DNA of 25,424 bases from assembly GCA_036897485.1 (NCBI GenBank), contig JAYMTF010001202.1, forward strand, positions 1 to 25,424, written 5' to 3'. Positions 11,446-21,710 of this stretch are shown here, one piece after another (the stretch's first letter is position 1; each line of letters opens with the position of its first letter). Position numbers and translations under genes: made by a program. Under the pieces are notes generated by a model that saw only the letters and a program-made list of their open reading frames with translations, made no database searches and was not told where the DNA came from. Source of the stretch: Pelargonium nanum (Eukaryota > Streptophyta > Magnoliopsida > Geraniales > Geraniaceae).

Positions 11446-14203
11446 ATGGACGGGGAGGAATACGGCGGAGGGAGGCGGAGGGTGGTGGTCATCGGAGGTG
11501 GTGTTGCCGGTTCTCTCATCGCCAAGTCTCTTCAATTTCATTCCGATCTCATCCTCATTGACCCGTAAGCACCCTCTTTTTCTTAATCCACTTGAGTATT
11601 GTGATTTTGGTCATGAATTAAACAAGACTTATGTCTATTTCCTATCATTTCTTACTGTATGTAACCTTTCTAGTTGCATCTGTAAGTCCAAAACAACAAT
11701 CCTTTAGTTTTTCAGATGAAGCCCAATTGAATTTGCTAACATTACAAGAAAATAATTTTATGTTCTAGATATTGGTTCAATTTTTTTTATGTTATAGATA
11801 TATGTAACTTGGAAATGGGGTTAAGCTCTATAACCGATATGGAACTTGAAAGTAGGATTAAACTCAAAAAGTCTTCCCAAACCAAACCTTAATTGCTTGC
11901 ATTGCTTCCTAATTTTATTTTCATGTAGTTCCTGTTCTTAAAAGATGACATGATCCAGTTCTTGACTTTAAGTTAATGACATTATGACAATTTCAGCTTT
12001 ACCCTATTGAGGAGTATCTCTAGTTATGGGCTTCTCTCTGCCATGTGTCTCGGATTAGAGATAGGTGATGTAAGAAATTCAAAGAAAAAAAGTGATTTTG
12101 TAACACCATGCTCCATGCATATTGTTTACTTCTTTGTCAGAAAGCTATTTAACACAAAATTATTAGAGAAAATATGATAAGGAAAAAGTGAAGTGCTAGT
12201 AGCCCTTTGTGAGAGTGAAATGAAGCATAGAGCATTGTAATGAGCATTGCTATCCAAAACAGAGAAGGGCATATGGTTTTTTCAAGTAAAACTATCATTA
12301 TGAACAGGATACCGTTTCCCTCTGAACATGTTAATCTTTCTTGGAGTATATTTAAAGAGATGTTCATCCTTATACTGATACTTATCTCCTTTCATTCTAA
12401 GGATTCTCTATTTGTAGACATGGTATTATCTTACTCTCTTATTTAAATTGAAACTGATCTCAGGAAGGAGTATTTTGAGATCACATGGGCAAGCTTGAGG
12501 GCGATGGTTGAGCCATCATTTGCGGAGAGATCAGTTATCAACCACAGAGAATACCTCACTAATGGTCGTATTGTTACTTCTGCTGCAATGAATATCACAA
12601 ACAATGAAGTGATAACTGCAGATGGCCGCCAAATAGCTTATGACTATCTCGTTATTGCCACTGGCCACTATGATCCTGTCCCCAAAACAAGAACTGAGAG
12701 ACTTAATCAATACCAAGCAGGTAAAAACTACTCATGAACTCTTAACAATTTAATCATTTATCAAGCACTGCTGCAAAAGCTGATTAGGAAGTAAGCAGCC
12801 CATAGAATCCATGTGTTAATGCATGTCCTATAATTTAACAGTGTAATAGATAACAAGGTTCCCAATTCCCATATATAAGCAGGGTCTTACATGCTTAGAG
12901 CTAGCATTTAGAGAGAGAAAAAAATGATTTTGTACCTGAGGTCAGGACTCTATAAAGCCCCAGGTCTTGTCATGCGACTCAGTAATTCTTGTATGGTCAT
13001 AGTTTGATCTTGAAATTAGCTGGCACAAACTGTTCAAGCTTAATTATCTCTGTGCTGATATCTGAAATGGTTAGATTCTCTACAAGATCTAAAAACGAAC
13101 ATAAACAAACACAAATAATTGTTACAACCATGGTAAAAGCAATATCTTTGAACCAACAAATGTTATAGCATGTATGATAGCCTGTTCTTAAATTATTACA
13201 AATTGATGATATATATACTGTGCTGATGTTGAAATACAATTACAGCCTTCTATTCTATCTACCTTGTTCTGAAGTTGTCTATGTTCTGTTTCACGTTTCC
13301 AGAAAATGAAAAGATATGCTCAGCTCGATCCATATTGGTTGTTGGTGGAGGCCCAACAGGTGTTGAACTTGCTGCAGAAATTGCCGTGGATTTCCCGGGT
13401 AAGCAGGTTACTCTGGTGCATAAAGGACCAAGGTTGCTGGAATTCATTAAACCAAAAGCTGCTGACAAGACTATGAATTGGTTGAATTCAAAGAAAGTGG
13501 AGGTGAAATTGAACCAATCAGTTAATTTGGACTCTGTCTCGGATGGGAGCAAAACATATACAACTTCAGCTGGAGAAACTGTCAAAGCAGATAGCCATTT
13601 CTTATGCACAGGAAGTCCGCTAGGTTCAGTTTGGCTGAAGGAGACTGTGTTGAAGAATAACTTGGACGATCGAGGAAGGCTGATGGTTGATGCAAATTTG
13701 CGAGTCAGGGGCTGGAAGAACATATTTGCCATTGGAGATATAACTAATATTCCTGTAAGTGCTAATTACTGCTTGGTGCTAATCACATATATTTATTTTT
13801 TGTGGATAACATGTCGCCTTATTTTCAATCTAAGATAGATGTGAAGCAGCTATCAGTACAGAGCAAGGTAATTTTTCTATTAAGCATTGGACTAACAATC
13901 TGATATAAATGTCTTTGAGAACAGGAACTGAAACAAGGGTATTTGGCACAAAAGCATGCGTTGGTGGCGGCAAAGAACATGAAGCTATTGATGAGCGGAG
14001 GAAAAGAAAGCAAAATGGCGACGTATGAACCCCGCCCAGTGAAGGCAGTGATTTTATCATTGGGGAGGCAAGACGCGGTGGCACAGTTCTCGTTCACAAC
14101 AGTGATCGGACTAGTTCCAGGTTTGATTAAATCCAGAGACCTGTTTGTGGGGAAAATCAGGAAGCAGTTGGGTCTAGAACCACAAACTCATGAACATGCC
14201 TAA
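11446..14203 (+). CDS. FAD/NAD(P)-binding oxidoreductase, FSP1/AIF-homolog-A type (4 exons, 368 aa)
   Basis: Exons are 11446-11564, 12464-12720, 13303-13754 and 13925-14203, all GT-AG and in phase. The protein has the two-dinucleotide-binding fold of class II NADH:quinone oxidoreductases: FAD motif VVVIGGGVAG (13-22), the YLVIATGHYDP hinge (101-111), an NAD(P) motif ILVVGGGPTGVEL (136-148), and the second FAD motif FAIGD (267-271). Length is usual for the plant family annotated as apoptosis-inducing factor homolog A or FSP1-like. Animal FSP1 (AIFM2) reduces ubiquinone and protects membranes from lipid peroxidation; the plant role is less settled. There is no N-terminal targeting signal, and residue 2 is Asp, so the Gly2 myristoylation site of animal FSP1 is absent. 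I take the first ATG after the putative TATA box, just before the FAD motif. It follows NEK6 head-to-head at a distance of 4.5 kb. Confidence 0.93.
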
Positions 14204-15106
14204 ATATTGTACATCATATCCATGTGGGTCTATATATTTCATGTTGTGAAGAGTTGTGAATATATGATAATATTTTATATTAAATTGTATGTACTGTAGA
14301 AATCTTGTTGGCATATATGATTATGATGAGAACAAGGTGGTGACGTCACATAGCTTAGCATAGATACGTTATGACGAATACAGTGCAGTACAGTAGCGGA
14401 GTGTTGGATCTGTTTGTGGGTAGACAAAGCGGCTCAACGGCAACAAGGCAACCACATCCTAGAATCACCACTTAAAAGGTATAATGGTGATGTGATACAA
14501 GTCGCAGTCGCTCTATTTTCTTTAAATCACAATAAAAACTCCATATTTACACACTGTATTGCATCAGCATCTTAATACATAAAATCTGAATCTGTAAAGC
14601 AAAGATACGGAAGATACCAAATCAATCAGTCCCTTTCCGCAAGAACTGAACTGAAACTAATCCATTCCGACGTTGAATTTTGGCTGAGGGTGTAGTGGTC
14701 ATTTTCTATTCTTTGCTCCTCTGTTAACGGAAACTGCAGGCAACTTGGAAACACATGCGAGAAAAGAAAACGTACGATGGTTAATTATTTGTTGACATTG
14801 TTGTTGGTTTTTGGAGAAATTCAAAGAAATTAAAAGATTCGTATAAGGGAGGTCACGTGCCGGGAGGGGTCTCAGGTGAGGAAAGGCACGTGGAAGTGAA
14901 ATGAGGTGACGGGCGGTGGCTGAATAGGGGCGCCGTCACAGCTGCCGTCGGTTGCCAATATAATCGCAGCTGGCAGCGTCATAATGTCCAATATATCAGA
15001 TAACACTACTTCACTTGATATATTAATTAATATTGTTATTATTATTAACCAGAAATGGCTGCATAAGCAATCATTTGTAAGCCCAACCCTAACAAATATC
15101 AGTTCC
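14204..15106 (+). promoter_or_regulatory. CLV3 upstream region
   Basis: This spacer covers the 3' UTR of the FAD oxidoreductase and the CLV3 promoter. I see no gene in it. Notable sites are two CACGTG G-boxes at 14854-14859 and 14887-14892 in a GC-richer patch, and an AT-rich TAAT/ATTA cluster at 15019-15048 containing the palindrome TTAATTAA (15023-15030). WUSCHEL, the known activator of CLV3 in Arabidopsis, binds TAAT cores and G-box-like TCACGTGA sequences. Assigning these sites to WUSCHEL is inference. Confidence 0.5.
14341..14348. promoter_or_regulatory. bZIP-type palindrome TGACGTCA
   Basis: A perfect TGACGTCA palindrome 138 bp after the FAD oxidoreductase stop codon and about 870 bp before the CLV3 start. 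It could serve as a distal CLV3 element or be incidental. Confidence 0.3.
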
Positions 15107-15113
15107 TATAAAT
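15107..15113 (+). promoter_or_regulatory. TATA box of CLV3
   Basis: TATAAAT 106 bp before the start codon, followed by a pyrimidine-rich leader with no upstream ATG. Spacing and leader are typical for a plant core promoter. Confidence 0.6.
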
Positions 15114-15212
15114 TGGCCTTCTCTTCCTCTTCCACAATCCACACACCTACAGTACAGAAGCTGTTTAATTCCTCTCCTAAATTATATTGTGCTGTTTCAT
15201 TTGGAGATCGAT

Positions 15213-15726
15213 ATGGCAACACTAGTCACATTCTCTAAGTTGATCAGTAGTGTGGTTGTTGCAGTGATGATCATGCTCTGCTTTGCCATTCAGGAAGCAC
15301 ATTCTGCTTCTGCAGGTAACTAACTAGCCACAACCACCACCACCATCATCATCACCTAACTCATCTCTCTTAATAACATAGTTTATTTCATGGCATTGCA
15401 GGTGGTTGCAGCAATACTGGTGGGTGCTTTGATGGCAACACTCCAGCTTCCCAGCTGCTGCGTTATTTTCATCACAGAAAGGTTCTCATCTTAAATTCAC
15501 TCACACTCATCTCTGTATTCTACTTTTAGCTAATTAATGGGTCGTCTTGCAGGTTCTTCTGGCCAAGAATGGTCTGAAGGAGATGGCTAGTAGAGGTGGT
15601 GATGGTGCAACAACAATGGCATCTGCAGGGAATGTGGGAGATTGGGAGCTGAGAAGGGTTCCGTCGGGTCCAGATCCATTGCATCATAACGGAGATAGTC
15701 CTAAGAAGCCCCGGACCACCCCTTGA
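15213..15726 (+). CDS. CLV3: CLAVATA3 CLE-peptide precursor (3 exons, 118 aa)
   Basis: Exons are 15213-15315, 15402-15481 and 15553-15726, with introns of 86 and 71 bp. Residues 1-34 form a signal peptide with a hydrophobic core VVVAVMIMLCFAI, cleaved probably near Ala29-Ala34. A variable middle follows, and residues 95-106 are the CLE dodecapeptide RRVPSGPDPLHH, with the prolines usually hydroxylated at 98 and 101. Arabidopsis CLV3 (RTVPSGPDPLHH) differs at one position. The short Pro/basic tail after HH is also CLV3-like; most CLE precursors end right after the motif and lack introns, whereas CLV3 has three exons. Known role: the secreted peptide binds CLV1-class receptor kinases and represses WUSCHEL, limiting shoot stem-cell number. 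An ALMT gene lies nearby, as in Arabidopsis. Keeping intron 2 would give an early stop before the CLE motif. The exon 2 donor (GTTCTC) is weak, so that junction is the least certain. Confidence 0.92.
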
Positions 15727-16466
15727 AACTCATGATCTAACTGTTTAATTAGTTAGTTACTAATAACTAGTAGTATTAAGTAGTGACATAAATATATATA
15801 GATATAGTTTTTGATGATGAACAGCATAGTTTGAGGTAGCTAGTCATGTGGTATGATGATCAATGCCTCACCACTGCTCTGTTACTATCTCATGTTTCTT
15901 TGCCTTTCTCTTAATGTTCTTAGTTATGGTTAAAGTTCTTGTTATATATTAAATGAAGATATAGAATATGTTTTTCTATCACTGGAGTTCATTGCTAGAG
16001 AATTAATGGAGCAGTATAAAATAAACACAGTACACAAATTTTTTATTTTTTATTTTGGGTGAAATATTACATATGATGAAGACCAGTGTCACATTGAACT
16101 TGAAGTGTGACCGTTTGTGGTCAGCACCAGTAATGGATTAGAATAGAATCAAATAAATCATGAGATTGTGACATATATCTATGGTAGAAGCAATAACAAG
16201 CCTTGAGCTGCCTGCAGCTTTTCCATTTCTGTCTATCAACCAGACTGCATGTTTTCACCTAGCCAGTCCAACCATCACTTATGACACAACTGTGACATCA
16301 ACTCCCCAATTTTATTTCTATTTCAAATTAACTAATCATGGCAACAGAAAATCAGAAAAAATACATATATCACAACTGGTGCTGCATGATTCATGGAAAT
16401 TGGAGGTTGCTGAACATGTGCAAATGCTCTTGCCAAGATCAATATTGTGCACATTACAAATTTCAA
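15727..16466. promoter_or_regulatory. CLV3 3' UTR and downstream region
   Basis: No gene is seen. Just after the stop codon (15744-15772) is a cluster of TAAT/ATTA cores. In Arabidopsis, CLV3 expression depends on sequence downstream as well as upstream of the gene, so this 3' region may hold control elements; that is inference. An ORF at 16181-16495 overlaps the end of the PPR pseudogene and has no family likeness. Confidence 0.4.
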
Positions 16467-17987
16467 TCATTTTTTGTGTAATCCACTTAGAATAGTTTCT
16501 GGAACATAGCCATACCTGTTCAGCTCAGCTGACAGAAGATCAAGCATGAAATGAATGTTCTCAGTCTCAGCATGAGATTGATCCATAGCCACAAATTCAT
16601 GGATGCTACAATCAATCTCGATCGATCTAAACCCGGGTTTTCTCTGTATCCCCAGGGTCTTCATTCTTCTCCTAACCTTGCTTGCACCATCCCACATTCC
16701 AACTGCTGAATATACATTTGAGAGGAGCACATAATTGTAGTCCACATCAGGATCCAACTCCACAAGATATGCCACTAACCTTTCAGCTAGGCCAACATCT
16801 GCATTTGTTCTACAAGCAGCATTCTACAAGGAGCCCAACACAACTTCATTTGGCTTCATTGGCATCATTTCTATCACATTCAATGCATCTTCGAATCTCC
16901 CTGTGCGGCTGTATAGATCTACCATGCACCCATAGTGCTCAACTCTGGGTCGGATTTTGTGAACTCTCTTCATCACATCAAAATAATGGAGCCCCTTATC
17001 AACTAAACGGGCGTGGCTACAAGCAGTCAATGCTCCGGTGAAGCTCATTCCATCGGGCTCAAACCCTTCCTTTTGCATCAGATTGAACAACCGAAGAGCT
17101 TCCTCTGCATCCCCATTAACAGCAAAGCCCACAATCAATGTGTTCCATGATACCAAGGTCCAATTTTGCATTCTATCAAACACTTGCTTTGCAAATTCAA
17201 TGTAGCCACATCGAGAGTACATGTCAATCAGCGTATTACTTATTTTAACCTCGTCCTTGAAGTCCCTGTTCATAGCAAACAGGTTCATCCATAGGCCCAA
17301 ACCAAGCTATCCTAAATTTGCACATGCTGCAAGAACAGAAATGATGGTGACATGATCAGGCTCCACCCCAGAGATTTGCATTTCACGAAACATCGCCATT
17401 CGCCAAGGCTTCCTCGAAGAGCCCTTTCTCGACAAACCCACTAATCAAAGCAGTCCATGAAATTGCATCTCTTTCAGGCATTTCGTCGAACAGAAAAACT
17501 GCATCCTCAACTAGGCCGTTTCTCATGTACCCATCAATCATGGTATTCCAAGAAACTGAATTCCTCGAACCCAAATTTGTCGAATGCCAATCGGGAAAGA
17601 CCCACACAACCGGATTTAGCATACATGCCGACAATTGCTGTGCCAACCCGCACATCGTTTGTATTTAAGCACAATTTTTTAGCATAGGCATGAAGTGAAG
17701 CCCGAAAAAGTAAACTTTCCGGACGAGAATGGCCACAACCACAACCCGAAAGGGATCGACTCCGGCTAATCTCATGCCCTCAACCTCAGCTGCAGCGTCA
17801 GCCAATTGGCCATTTCGGCAGTGGCGAGCGATGGAAGAGGTCCATAGGACTACAGGGTCAATTGGATTTTTGGTCGGTTTAAACGAGACGCGGTGGTTCG
17901 ATTAGGTTGGGGTGGCTTTGGGTGTCGGAGTAAGGACGGCGGCGGTAAATGTTTGGTTGGGCTGCTTGTGTAAGCGGGAAGATTCAT
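16467..17987 (-). pseudogene. PPR protein pseudogene (PLS class, E-type), CLB19-like
   Basis: Conceptual reading across three frames gives an almost complete PLS-class PPR protein: PPR motifs (for example SVSWNTMIDGYMRNG, ISNTLIDMYSRCGYIEFA), then an E/E+ region ending YGYVPE, with no DYW domain. Such proteins bind organelle RNA and specify C-to-U editing. The order and wording resemble CLB19 (chloroplast rpoA and clpP editing), judged from memory. Lesions, 5' to 3' on the minus strand: TAA stop at 17904-17902; a frame change between about 17735 and 17665; +1 G at 17572-17570; a 7-bp insertion at 17400-17394; TAG stop at 17309-17307; TAG stop at 16826-16824. Six lesions make sequencing error an unlikely full explanation. 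The first ATG (17987) is a guess. A working copy probably exists elsewhere if the editing sites are kept. Confidence 0.85.
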
Positions 17988-18380
17988 TGTTGTTCAAATT
18001 GCCGTTAGAGCTACAAACAAAAGACAGAGCTCAACGGTTTTATTTTATACAGATTGCCACGTAGGACCTTCCATGGGCCCACTACGTTTTCATTTTCATC
18101 CGCCATTCTTTTGGAAAAAAAATTTCTATTATTGAAGGATTGTTTGGGAACAATTCTCAAAAGTTAAAAATGACTTTTAAGCAGCTTTTAAAAGTTAAGA
18201 TTATTTGCTATCAAAAGTAAAGAGGGATGTTTTTGTATTAAATATATAAATATTATAATTTAATATTATATTTATAAAACGACTAAAATATCATAATCGC
18301 AAAAATACATTTTGAATGAAAATCATAAAAAATATAATTTGAATGAAAATTGTGTGATATATACTATTATTAGTAATTTA
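17988..18380. other. Spacer upstream of the PPR pseudogene
   Basis: About 100 bp of mixed-composition sequence, presumably the old PPR promoter, followed by AT-rich DNA. No gene or motif is recognised. Confidence 0.5.
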
Positions 18381-18651
18381 TAGAAAATACATAACTTCAA
18401 CTCATGATCGACCGTATTCTAAAATGGTCGACCATTTACAAATAAAATTATAGAAAATAGATAATTTCAACCAATGGTCGGCCGTTGTCTACAACGATTG
18501 AGTTTGGTTAAATAAATTATAACATATGGTTGACTATGGTGTAAAATGGTCGACTTTGGGTGATTAAATTACAACATACGATTGACTGTTGTCTAAAACG
18601 GTCAACTTTGGGTGATTGAATTACAACCTATAGTTTACTGTTATATTAAAG
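18381..18651. repeat. Degenerate minisatellite, 70-bp and 52-bp units
   Basis: Two related units start with tagaaaata at 18381 and 18451 (period 70). Three further units start near 18496, 18548 and 18600 (period 52) and share the words GGTCGACTTTGGGTGATT and ATTACAACATA with changes. All carry variants of a GGTCGAC/GTTGAC core. One copy forms the 16-bp palindrome AAATGGTCGACCATTT (18422-18437). The array is non-coding. Confidence 0.75.
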
Positions 18652-19446
18652 TGAATTACAAATTCGAATTAAACATATTGTAGTTTATAAAGATGGAGTA
18701 AAGAGAAGGATAATATTGTCATTTTACATATAAAAAGTGTGAGTACATTTGACTATTAAAAAAAATTCTCTATCTACTTCTCCGACCGAAGTAATTTTTT
18801 TTCTTCTCTTGGCTTCTTCATGATTATAGAAGCAAACCAAAAGTAAATACAAAGCAAATAATTTTTTATTTATTGTGCTGTCAAATTGTTGACGTGGCAG
18901 TCAATCTAAGTGTTCCTAAACAAGGCTTGAATCAAATACTTTAAAATTATATGTGTGACACACGTTAGCCAAATTATGAGAACCGTACATCTTAATATCG
19001 ATAGAGCGGCGCATGATGTTTGAGTGTCACATAATCCCGTCTACATGAAGTTGCTACTAAAACATGCTCCCGCCACGAACTTGCTTCCCAAGCACTCCCA
19101 TGGAGTTGCTCCCAATGCACGCCCGCAATCACGAAATTGAAGTGTCCACAAATTGACGTCAAACCACGTTAAATTTTATAGGTTCATATTCCAGCTATTA
19201 TTAATTTTGAGTTGGGTGTGCAATAGTAGAATAAAAGTGTAAAGTCACACTAATCGTTGTGTAATATCATTGAAGAATTGAAAAGTGTACATTGTTTAAA
19301 TAGAAACTTTATTTTCATAAGTACAAGACAATTATCTATCGGCATGATACTTTTATATAAACTTATATCAACATGTGACAAGACACATATCAAGTGTATA
19401 TGCTACATTGCTACTATAAAAATCCCTGAGTTGCTTCACTGTGTAG
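18652..19446. other. Spacer between the minisatellite and ALMT-A
   Basis: AT-rich with a slightly GC-richer patch at 19040-19170. It contains the ALMT-A 3' UTR at its right end. An ORF at 19257-19529 lacks family likeness and overlaps the last ALMT exon. No gene is seen. Confidence 0.5.
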
Positions 19447-21710
19447 CTATTTGGCGTGCCGTTCCAGCAGCTGGTACAATGGTATTGCCACAGAAGATCC
19501 ATTCTCAATTACAATCTCTCCACCATTAATGACTCTCGGAGACCATTCATTTTCTTTATTGATTCTCACAACATGCTCGTGCTTTGGCTCAGCTGATCCA
19601 TGGGCGTTTGGAATTGGCTGCACCGTTCCCTGATGCAACACCAACACTGATGCCGTAGGCGGTGCGGTTGATTCTGCTGTAGGTTTCTTGAACTTTGCAC
19701 GGCGTGCCAATTCATCTACAGCCTCCGCAATTTTCTCAATGCACGCAACCACGTCCATCAACAACGTAGCCACTGCAGCTGCTTGCACTACTTCTAGCAG
19801 ATCAGCTTCTTCCCAAAATCCTATTTTCAGAAGTGATTTTAGGTTTTCGGCGGCAGCTTTGGAGTTTCCGATGTGGGAGTTGATGGTTGACGATGACCGT
19901 GTCATTGTTCTTAACGATGATGCTATTTCTTTGAGAGCTTTACAAGCTTCGGAGCAAATCTTTGTGCACGGCTCTTTGATTTTCTGTCGGAGTTGCTTAG
20001 GTGTCTGAATCCGAGAATTAAGGTTGCAATTAAGAGCTTCGAAGTAGTAGGCACATTGGCGAGCAGCGGCTCCAACTTTGAGATATTGATTCCATGGATG
20101 ACGGAACCTGAACCCACCGTGAGGTGGTTCCCACAATGCTAAATTTGCCTAAAATTTTGTGAGCATACAAATCAAGTCAAATTAGCTATTTGCCATAAAT
20201 AATATTTATATACAAACTTTGATCATATATACCAGGAAATTATTATATCAAACTTTGTCTTTAACTATTTAGTACGGATCAAAATTAGATTGGATTTAAT
20301 TTTGAAAAAATGAGTGTGCATATTGAATATAGTTTAAAACATAATATTCGAAAAAAATTAATTGTCGTTCAACGATAGCTCAAAACAGTCACCGTTTATC
20401 AATGTTTAATTCAAACACAAGTCAATTAAAATTGACAACACACTTTCTATGTCATTTAAAACACTTATTGGACTATCACGTAACCATGCATGACTATTTT
20501 TTTTTTTAACATCGTTAATGTTGAAAATCTATTTCTAAAATTTACTTATCTATTTGTTCAAATTTTGATAAGCATGCATCAATTATAATATAGCCTCTCC
20601 CTCTTTTAATTTAACCCACCATGGTTTCTTCAATGCTTTTGGAATTGAGCACGCTTTTGTATCCTTCAATAAACAACTTTTTACTCTTCCATTGTCCATC
20701 TTCGTATGTTGTATTAAAATACTCACTCTCAAATCCTGCAATTTTGACATATCATAATCCACTCTAATAATCCTAGAATGAATGAATTTGATTATGAAAC
20801 TCTAGCAAAAATCTCGAAAAAAGAAATGGAAATTGAAACACTCGAGTAACTTAAACCACTATTCACGAATATGATAGTAAGATATGTATACCTTGTAAGA
20901 AATTGGCAAGCTTTTCAATATTGAGAGCAAGCAGAAACTGAAGATCCTGTCCAATCCAGACAGGACAAATGACAATACAGACAGTGAGAGCAGTAAGGCA
21001 ACCAATAATGATAGTATAAAATCTCTGGTAAGCTATGATCACAACCTCATCTTCTTGATACCCAGATACAGCCACCATGCTGAATGTCAGTATCAATATT
21101 ATGAGCCCATACTCATACCTAGCCTTCATTTCTGGAACAAACCTCACATATGTTGCTATTGCACCTGTACTGAATACAAACAACCCTAATATTATTGGCT
21201 CTGCTGTCTCTCCAAAAAGACTTGAAGTGTGATGAGCTCCAAGCCCTAGACCACCTCCCACCATGGTTGCCAATAACCTATTCAACCCCTTCCCTAGTGT
21301 TCCTCCTGCACAACAACACAATTATAAACAAAAACTCAGTAAGACACGTGGTTGATTTCACTTGATCCCTCAAGATCTTAGATTCAACCTGGTGGTTTGC
21401 GACAAAATTAATATGTATTAGAAAAAAAAGTTAATTAATTTTGCTTACCCACAGAAAACTCAAAGACCACCACCACAGTTAAAACAGCCCATATTGCATT
21501 GGAACCAAAAGAATCATAGAGTGGGTTCAAGTAGTAGATGAGTGAGACCAAAGTGAGTGCTAGACCTTCTTTGAGAGAGTGTGTGATTCTTCTTGGATCG
21601 TCTTTTCCTACTTTTTGGATGGCCCGTAACCATCTCCACCCACGGCCCAATGGCCCACCAGATTGATCACTAGTATTTGCAGATGCAGAACCCACCTCCA
21701 TTGATGTCAT
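19447..21710 (-). CDS. ALMT: Aluminium-activated malate transporter, copy A (4 exons, 497 aa)
   Basis: Exons are 21710-21449, 21305-20892, 20735-20620 and 20148-19447. The N-terminal half holds about six membrane segments with the family signature [12 protein letters not shown] (74-85), then GTLGKGLNR, and [12 protein letters not shown] before another helix pair. The cytosolic half starts after residue 230 and carries [14 protein letters not shown] (270-283) and long helices. ALMTs are anion channels, mostly for malate, in plasma membrane or tonoplast; some are activated by aluminium, others act in guard cells or vacuoles. The substrate of this one cannot be told. Closeness to CLV3 suggests the clade of Arabidopsis ALMT7. 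Compared with neighbouring copy B, two introns are missing without any change of coding length at those joints. The exon 3 donor (ATG|GTGGGT) was chosen because it keeps phase. The tail (about 30 residues longer than B) is variable. Confidence 0.93.

Noticed and set aside
11185-11541. 118-codon minus-strand ORF
   Set aside because: It overlaps the first exon and leader of the FAD oxidoreductase on the opposite strand and shows no domain.
13259-13732. 157-codon minus-strand ORF
   Set aside because: Antisense shadow of FAD oxidoreductase exon 3, which encodes the NAD(P) and FAD motifs on the plus strand.
16181-16495. 104-codon plus-strand ORF downstream of CLV3
   Set aside because: Composition is not protein-like and it runs antisense into the PPR pseudogene.
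17457-17687. Plus-strand ORFs across the PPR region
   Set aside because: They are antisense to clear PPR motifs.
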